DNA of 64,000 bases from Spirochaetales bacterium (GTDB taxonomy: Bacteria; Spirochaetota; Spirochaetia; JC444; Marispirochaetaceae), in NCBI GenBank assembly GCA_016935695.1, contig JAFGQL010000087.1, positions 1 through 64,000 of the forward strand, in the 5' to 3' direction. Position 1 is the stretch's first letter. Each line of letters begins with the position of its first letter. The translations under genes were made by a program, and so were the position numbers. Below, one piece after another: positions 58,766-64,000 of the stretch. The notes beneath the pieces are model-generated. The model was not told where the DNA came from, searched no databases, and saw only the letters and a program-made list of their open reading frames with translations.

Positions 58766-59422
58766 ATGTCGAAGGAAAAGAAGGAAGAAGTTCTGGAAGA
58801 GGTGTCGACCGGGACGGATGAGGCTTTGGAAAATGAAAATCCCGGTGGGGGCTCTTCTGCGGAACAGGAAAGCACCGATGATTCTGATGAAAAAGTCTCT
58901 TTGGAGCGGCACATAGAAGCCCTGAATGCGGAAGTTGCAGATTTAAAAGACCAGCTGCTTCGAAAGCAGGCTGATTTTGAAAACTTTCGTAAAAGGGTAA
59001 TCCGGGATAAAGAGGATTCAATAAAATACGCGAACACGAACCTTCTTCTGGATCTCGTGCAGATCATAGACGATTTTGAACGTGCTATCAAATCCTCCGA
59101 AGAGTCCAAGGATTTCGCGGCGTTTCACGCTGGAATCGAGATGATTGAGAAGCAGTTTGTCGGGACTCTTGAGCGGAACTGGGGTCTTAAGAGGTTTGAA
59201 AGCAAAGGCGAGGAATTCGATCCGGAAAAACACGAAGCCATAGCCATGGCTGAGTCCGATGAACATGATGTTCAGACCGTCCTCGACGATTTTCAGAAAG
59301 GATATATGCTCCATGACCGTGTGCTTCGCCACGCGAAGGTACGTGTCTCTATGCCGAAAGCGGCAGGAAACAGCGATCACAGCGGCGAAGCCGCAGAAGA
59401 TACTACAAAGGAAACTCATTGA
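58766..59422 (+). CDS. grpE: Nucleotide exchange factor GrpE
   Basis: 218 residues. The N-terminal 45 residues are acidic and probably disordered. Then comes the long dimer coiled coil and the signature RKQADFENFRKRVIRD. The C-terminal beta domain has FESKGEEFDPEKHEAIAM and GYMLHDRVLRHAKVRVS. Releases ADP from DnaK. No hrcA gene lies upstream, unlike many bacteria. dnaK follows after 24 bases. Confidence 0.95.
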   Translation: MSKEKKEEVLEEVSTGTDEALENENPGGGSSAEQESTDDSDEKVSLERHIEALNAEVADLKDQLLRKQADFENFRKRVIRDKEDSIKYANTNLLLDLVQIIDDFERAIKSSEESKDFAAFHAGIEMIEKQFVGTLERNWGLKRFESKGEEFDPEKHEAIAMAESDEHDVQTVLDDFQKGYMLHDRVLRHAKVRVSMPKAAGNSDHSGEAAEDTTKETH

Positions 59423-59446
59423 GTAAATGGCAAATAGGAGAATGAT

Positions 59447-61390
59447 ATGGGAAGAATAATCGGTATTGACCTTGGAACAACAAACTCGTGCGTTGCGGTA
59501 ATGGAAGGCGGCGAGCCCATTGTCATACAAAACTCGGAAGGACAGCGGACTACGCCCTCTATAGTGGCATATACCGCTAAAGGCGAGCGTTTGGTCGGTC
59601 AGCCGGCCAAAAACCAGAGTGTAACAAATCCGGAAAACACGGTGTATTCCATCAAACGGTTCATGGGAAGGCGCTTTAGTGAAGTACCTTCGGAAATTTC
59701 AATGGTACCGTATAAATTGAAAGATACCGGCAGCGGCGACATCCGCGTACAGGCAGGGGACAAGGAATATTCACCTCAGGAAATTTCCGCGGCTGTTCTT
59801 CAGAAAATGAAGAAAACAGCGGAAGATTATCTGGGAGAAACGGTTACAGAAGCGGTTATTACTGTGCCTGCTTATTTCAATGACGCCCAGCGCCAGGCCA
59901 CGAAAGATGCCGGAAGAATTGCAGGTCTGGAAGTAAAACGAATCGTGAATGAGCCGACGGCCGCATCCCTTGCATACGGGTTCGGTAAGGAAAAGAAAGA
60001 AGAAAAGATTGCAGTGTATGACCTCGGTGGAGGTACCTTCGATATATCCATCCTTGAACTTGGTGACGGTGTATTCGAGGTCAAGTCGACAAACGGTGAT
60101 ACCCATCTCGGAGGAGACAACTTTGATCAGCGGATAATTGACTGGATGGTCCAGGAGTTCAAGAAGGATTCCGGCATAGATCTTAAGCAGGACAGAATGG
60201 CCCTGCAGCGTCTCAGAGAGGCGGCGGAAAAGGCCAAGATCGAGCTTTCCAGCACCCAGTCAACGGATATTAATCTTCCGTTTATCACTGCCGACGCCTC
60301 CGGTCCCAAGCATCTTCAGTATAACCTGACCAGGGCCAAGTTCGAACAGATGGTGGGCGATCTGATTGAAAAAACAAAAGAGCCCTGCAAGAAGGCACTC
60401 AAGGACGCAGGTCTGTCAGCTTCGGAAGTAGACGAAGTTATTCTCGTCGGCGGTTCCACCCGTATCCCGGCCGTTCAGGCGGCGGTGAAAGAATTGTTTC
60501 AGCGCGATCCTCATAGAGGAGTGAATCCCGATGAAGTCGTTGCTATCGGCGCCGCCATTCAGGGCGGTATTCTTGGCGGAGATGTCAAGGATGTTCTGCT
60601 GCTCGACGTGACTCCCTTGTCTCTCGGTATCGAAACCCTCGGCGGGGTAACCACAAGGTTGATTGAGCGGAATACTACCATTCCCACCCGCAAGAGCCAG
60701 ATTTTCTCTACTGCGGCTGATAATCAGACGGCGGTTTCTATCCATGTTCTTCAGGGTGAAAGGGAAATGGCAAACCAGAACCGTACCCTTGGCCGGTTTG
60801 ACCTTGTGGGTATTCCTCCCGCACCTCGGGGAGTTCCTCAGATTGAGGTAACTTTCGATATCGATGCAAACGGTATTGTTCATGTATCTGCAAAAGATAT
60901 GGGCACCGGTAAGGAGCAGAAAATCCGGATCGAAAGTTCATCGGGACTGTCGGAATCTGAAATCGAAAAAATGGTTAAAGACGCGGAACTTCACGCTGAT
61001 GAAGACAAGAAAGAAAGGGAAAAAGTGGAAGTCCGCAATGAAGCAGATTCCTTGGTATATGCCACCGAGAAGTCACTGAAAGACTACGGTGACAAAGTTT
61101 CCTCTGACGAAAAGGCGGCTATAGAAAAGGCAATAGCAGATGTCCGGTCTTCCCTCGAGTCAGGAACTGTAGAGGAAATCAAAGCAAATCTTGAAACCCT
61201 GAAACAGGCTTCCCACAAACTGGCTGAAGAAATATACAAACAACAGGCCAGCGGTGCTGCGGGAGGTCCGGCGGAAGGACAGGATACGGCTCAGGAAGGA
61301 ACCACCGAAAACGGTTCTTCCAAGGATAAGAAGTCGAATGTTGAAGACGTAGATTACGAAGTCGTCGACGATGACGATGATAACAACTAA
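59447..61390 (+). CDS. dnaK: Chaperone DnaK (Hsp70)
   Basis: 647 residues. The ATPase domain begins [19 protein letters not shown] and includes [30 protein letters not shown] and [13 protein letters not shown]. The substrate-binding domain starts near [17 protein letters not shown]. The lid is helical, and the C-terminus is the acidic [16 protein letters not shown]. Length normal. AGGAG upstream. A perfect 13-bp inverted repeat separates it from dnaJ. Confidence 0.98.
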   Translation: MGRIIGIDLGTTNSCVAVMEGGEPIVIQNSEGQRTTPSIVAYTAKGERLVGQPAKNQSVTNPENTVYSIKRFMGRRFSEVPSEISMVPYKLKDTGSGDIRVQAGDKEYSPQEISAAVLQKMKKTAEDYLGETVTEAVITVPAYFNDAQRQATKDAGRIAGLEVKRIVNEPTAASLAYGFGKEKKEEKIAVYDLGGGTFDISILELGDGVFEVKSTNGDTHLGGDNFDQRIIDWMVQEFKKDSGIDLKQDRMALQRLREAAEKAKIELSSTQSTDINLPFITADASGPKHLQYNLTRAKFEQMVGDLIEKTKEPCKKALKDAGLSASEVDEVILVGGSTRIPAVQAAVKELFQRDPHRGVNPDEVVAIGAAIQGGILGGDVKDVLLLDVTPLSLGIETLGGVTTRLIERNTTIPTRKSQIFSTAADNQTAVSIHVLQGEREMANQNRTLGRFDLVGIPPAPRGVPQIEVTFDIDANGIVHVSAKDMGTGKEQKIRIESSSGLSESEIEKMVKDAELHADEDKKEREKVEVRNEADSLVYATEKSLKDYGDKVSSDEKAAIEKAIADVRSSLESGTVEEIKANLETLKQASHKLAEEIYKQQASGAAGGPAEGQDTAQEGTTENGSSKDKKSNVEDVDYEVVDDDDDNN

Positions 61391-61418
61391 AGCAGCATAC
61401 ACACAGTAGTGAACTGAA

Positions 61419-61448
61419 TACAGCGCGGAGGAGGACCTCCGCGCTGTA
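61419..61448 (+). other. Perfect 13-bp hairpin between dnaK and dnaJ
   Basis: TACAGCGCGGAGG pairs with CCTCCGCGCTGTA around the loop AGGA. There is no T run, so it is not a standard terminator. It more likely stabilises the dnaK mRNA 3' end or marks a processing site. Confidence 0.55.
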
Positions 61449-61482
61449 GTAATTACGCAGGGAAAAGGGGCATTGAAAAACA

Positions 61483-62613
61483 TTGGCTAAGCGAGATTAT
61501 TACGAAGTCCTTGGAATAGCAAAGGGTGCTTCCGATGATGAGATAAAAAAGGCGTACCGAAAACTTGCGATCAAGTTCCATCCGGATAAAAATCCGGGTG
61601 ACAAGAAGGCTGAGGAAAGTTTTAAAGAGGCAACTGAAGCATACGAAGTATTGAGTAACTCCCAGAAGCGTCAGGCATACGATCAGTTCGGGTTTGCCGG
61701 AGTGGAAGGAATGTCCGGCGGCGGCGGCCATGATTACTCCTCGGTATTCAGGGACTTTGAAGATATCTTTGGTGATTTTGGCGGTATTTTCGACTCCTTT
61801 TTCGGCGGAGGGGGAGGGCGCAGTTCCCGGTCGCGCAGGGGCTCTTCAGTACAGCGCGGATCCGATTTGCGCTATAATCTGAGTGTCCCTTTTCGTGATG
61901 CCGTATTCGGCACGAAGGTGGAAATCAGCTATAACAGGAACACCAGCTGTTCTGTATGTAAAGGCTCGGGAGCGGAGTCCGGAAGCGGACGGAAAACCTG
62001 TCCTTCCTGCGGAGGGAGCGGCCAGGTGCGCAGAAGCTCGGGGTTTTTCTCTATTGCATCCCCCTGTCCTACCTGCAGTGGCGAAGGCTTTATAATTGAG
62101 CATCCCTGCCGCAGCTGTAATGGTGCAGGCGTTGTCGGCAAAAAACAGAAAATAAAAGTTACCATTCCTGCAGGGATTGAAAACGGCAAACGGATCAATA
62201 TACCCGGACAGGGCGATGCAGGTCCGAACGGCGGACCGGAAGGCGACCTTTATGTCTATATCAACGTAGAAGCAGACACTCATTTTGAGCGGGACGGCAA
62301 TGACCTGTATTGCGTCATTCCCATCTCCATTACTCAGGCGGCCCTCGGAACCGAGTTACAGGTGGAAACTCTCGACCGCAAAAAGATCAAAATCAAGATA
62401 CCAGCAGGTACTCAGAGCGGCAAGATCCTTCGAGTTCGGAACGAAGGAGTCCCTTTCCTGCATCACGCAGGCCACCGTGGAGATATGTACATAAAGCTTC
62501 AGGTGATAACACCCAAAAAGCTGTCATCCCGGGCACGTGACCTGTTGAAGGAATTTGCGGTTCTCGAAGGAGAGAATACGAGTCCTGATCCCATACCCTT
62601 GTCGGAGCTGTAA
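61483..62613 (+). CDS. dnaJ: Chaperone DnaJ (Hsp40)
   Basis: 376 residues. J domain (4-67) with the HPD triad in [14 protein letters not shown] Gly/Phe-rich region with [14 protein letters not shown] follows, then four zinc repeats ([32 protein letters not shown]), then the substrate-binding C-terminal domains. The start is TTG with AAAAGGGG upstream. It stimulates DnaK ATPase. Confidence 0.97.
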   Translation: MAKRDYYEVLGIAKGASDDEIKKAYRKLAIKFHPDKNPGDKKAEESFKEATEAYEVLSNSQKRQAYDQFGFAGVEGMSGGGGHDYSSVFRDFEDIFGDFGGIFDSFFGGGGGRSSRSRRGSSVQRGSDLRYNLSVPFRDAVFGTKVEISYNRNTSCSVCKGSGAESGSGRKTCPSCGGSGQVRRSSGFFSIASPCPTCSGEGFIIEHPCRSCNGAGVVGKKQKIKVTIPAGIENGKRINIPGQGDAGPNGGPEGDLYVYINVEADTHFERDGNDLYCVIPISITQAALGTELQVETLDRKKIKIKIPAGTQSGKILRVRNEGVPFLHHAGHRGDMYIKLQVITPKKLSSRARDLLKEFAVLEGENTSPDPIPLSEL

Positions 62614-62706
62614 AAAGGCCACCCAGGCGTCAGGGACGGAAAAAATTGCAGCTTTCGATATGTAATCGGTGACAATTCTGTTATATACTTGAATTGAGGT
62701 TTTAAA

Positions 62707-63237
62707 ATGGTAGAGGGATTCAAAAAACGTAAGAAATATGTGGTTGACCGACGTTTCCAGTTCCGGATGATTTCTTCATTCCTTATGTCAGTACTCATTG
62801 CCCTGTGTATTTTTACCCTGTGCATATCAATATATTATTGGGCAGCGACCATGGCGGGCGAGAACATGTTCAAGGAATTCATTACCATTGACAGGCAGGT
62901 CATAGAGGAACGTGAAGTCGATGTCAATGGCGAAACCGTCATGCAACAGGTTTCATCGACAAAGACGGAAGCCGGGGTGAAACGGTGGGAACTTGTTCTT
63001 CCGCCAATTATTATCAACAATCTCATTATCATTCTTGTCATTTCCGTGCTTGGTCTGAGGTACTCACACAGGATTGCCGGGCCTGCCTACCGCATGAAAG
63101 AAGACATAAAGCGGGTGCTTGACGACGGCGAATCAATGCAGATACAGCTTAGGAAAAACGACAAGCTTCAAGAGCTCGTCGGCGAAGTTAACCGTTTGAT
63201 TGCCGAATACGATAAACTCAGGAACGCTTCGGGCTGA
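62707..63237 (+). CDS. Small membrane protein with two TM helices and a HAMP-like domain
   Basis: 176 residues. Membrane helices at about 22-47 and 98-118, enclosing a 50-residue periplasmic loop. The C-terminal part resembles HAMP (LRYSHRIAGPAYRMKEDIK, then QLRKNDKLQELVGEVNRL), with no kinase, cyclase or methyl-accepting output domain. HAMP-only proteins of this size are known in several phyla but their role is unclear. GAGG lies before the ATG. A weak -10 (TATACT at 62684) is the only promoter sign. It is followed by a small exported protein gene. Confidence 0.75.
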   Translation: MVEGFKKRKKYVVDRRFQFRMISSFLMSVLIALCIFTLCISIYYWAATMAGENMFKEFITIDRQVIEEREVDVNGETVMQQVSSTKTEAGVKRWELVLPPIIINNLIIILVISVLGLRYSHRIAGPAYRMKEDIKRVLDDGESMQIQLRKNDKLQELVGEVNRLIAEYDKLRNASG

Positions 63238-63300
63238 GTGTACCTTGTATCCCGTCTCCTGAAACCGGTTAAGCTGCCACTTTGTTCCAACCGATAATTG

Positions 63301-63348
63301 AAAGACGCGGATGCGGTTATTCTTTTGCCCTGCTGAAGGGCGTCTTTT
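63301..63348 (+). terminator. Possible terminator overlapping the next gene's leader
   Basis: AAAGACGC (63301-63308) pairs with GCGTCTTT (63340-63347) around a 31-base loop, followed by one extra T. The loop is long, so it may instead be a leader structure close to the GGAG binding site at 63351. Confidence 0.3.
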
Positions 63349-63359
63349 ACGGAGAAACC

Positions 63360-63782
63360 ATGAAACAATCACTCATTATATGTACCTTGTTTTTTTTATG
63401 TGTAAATACGGTACTCGCTGCTGCACAGGAATACGATGAAAACAATGACGGTGTTACCGATAAATGGATCGTATTTGGCAGTAATGGGACCCGCAGGATA
63501 GAGGTCGATAGAGATTATAACGGTGTTGCTGACTATGCGGTGGTCTATGACAGAGACGCAAACATTAAAGAAGAGCATATAGATTTTAACAATGACGGGT
63601 ATATGGACGATTTCTATTATTATACCAATGGGGTGTTAACGCGCCGTGAAGTGGACAGCAATTACGACACAGTCATTGATATTTGGGTGTATCTCCGGGA
63701 AGGCGTGTATATCGAGAAATATGAGATGGACACGGATTTTGATGGAGAGATCGACACGATAAAGGATTATACCGCGCAATGA
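63360..63782 (+). CDS. Small exported protein with five Asp-rich Ca-binding-like loops
   Basis: 140 residues. Signal peptide at 1-21 with cleavage likely after LAA. The mature part has five DxDxDG-like loops starting at Asp26, Asp50, Asp75, Asp99 and Asp124, spaced 24 to 25 residues apart. Best examples are DENNDGVTD, DFNNDGYMD and DTDFDGEID. This matches EF-hand-like/dockerin-like calcium loops in repeat proteins, so a Ca2+-bound periplasmic or surface protein is predicted. GGAG lies before the ATG. It overlaps the rlmB start (ATGA). Confidence 0.78.
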   Translation: MKQSLIICTLFFLCVNTVLAAAQEYDENNDGVTDKWIVFGSNGTRRIEVDRDYNGVADYAVVYDRDANIKEEHIDFNNDGYMDDFYYYTNGVLTRREVDSNYDTVIDIWVYLREGVYIEKYEMDTDFDGEIDTIKDYTAQ

Positions 63783-64000
63783 CAGTGGTACACGGTTTTC
63801 ATGTTATAGAGGAGTACCTTAAATCCAGAGACAGGTCCCGGATGCGTCTCCTTGTGGCCGGGAAAGGTCCCCGGATAAAACAAATTCTGGAACTGGCGGC
63901 TAAGAGCGGTATTGCTGTCGAAGATACCACAAAAGGCGAATTGGACCGGCTGTGCGGAACCCGGGACCACCGCGGGGTGGCCCTGGAAGTTGAATCGGTC
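63779..64000 (+). CDS. 23S rRNA 2'-O-methyltransferase RlmB/TrmH family, N-terminal part
   Basis: Partial gene, 74 codons before the window end. The visible part is the substrate-binding N-terminal domain of SpoU-type RNA methyltransferases: MTVVHGFHVIEEYLKS, RLLVAGKGPRIKQILELA, and the signature DRLCGTRDHRGVALEV. RlmB methylates G2251 of 23S rRNA in E. coli; tRNA-modifying relatives share the domain, so the exact target is not certain. The ATG overlaps the stop of the preceding gene. Confidence 0.8.
   Translation, partial: MTVVHGFHVIEEYLKSRDRSRMRLLVAGKGPRIKQILELAAKSGIAVEDTTKGELDRLCGTRDHRGVALEVESV

Overview
The window reads as one continuous piece of a spirochaete chromosome, most likely from a Treponema-type bacterium. 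The evidence is a large SpiroCoCo-type coiled-coil protein (53797-57582), an RpoB with Asn at the position equivalent to E. coli Ser531 (known from spirochaetes), tuf directly upstream of rpsJ, and an overall base composition near 50% GC by eye. A NifA-like sigma-54 activator (5621-7183) recalls nitrogen-fixing termite-gut treponemes, but no nif genes are present, so that link is inference. No insertion sequence, prophage, CRISPR array or rRNA gene was seen. Only three genes lie on the minus strand.

Region 1 (1-7.2 kb) carries an unrecognised small protein, a long-form PRPP synthase overlapping an FGGY sugar kinase, a YgjP/M48-like metalloprotease, pyruvate kinase and the NifA-like regulator. 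Region 2 (7.3-35.1 kb) is the core information-processing block: tRNA-Thr, rpmG, tRNA-Trp, secE, nusG, rplKAJL, rpoBC, rpsLG, tuf, then the whole S10-spc-alpha series through rpoA-rplQ, ended by a strong terminator. fusA is missing from the str part, and adk, map and infA are missing between secY and rpmJ. Internal hairpins after nusG, rplL, tuf and rpsJ could tune expression between segments.

Region 3 (35.2-45.5 kb) has a membrane protein with a long Glu/Ile repeat, then RNase Y, a YmdB-type phosphodiesterase and TlyA, a GerMN-domain protein on the minus strand, PTS enzyme I (with a consensus promoter so close to its ATG that the mRNA may be leaderless), and the ribosome-assembly GTPase Der. 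Region 4 (45.5-53.8 kb) is a tightly packed envelope cluster: an NlpC/P60-like exported protein, a 949-residue TPR protein, a predicted outer-membrane beta-barrel, ExbB, ExbD, TonB and a HAD hydrolase. It looks like a TonB-energised outer-membrane system and is the best candidate here for something not well described.

Region 5 (53.8-64 kb) holds the SpiroCoCo protein, a CaCA-type cation exchanger, the grpE-dnaK-dnaJ chaperone set (no hrcA and no CIRCE), a HAMP-only membrane protein, a small exported protein with five evenly spaced Asp-rich loops, and the start of rlmB running off the end. Functional calls come from reading motifs by eye. No database search, alignment or structure prediction was run.
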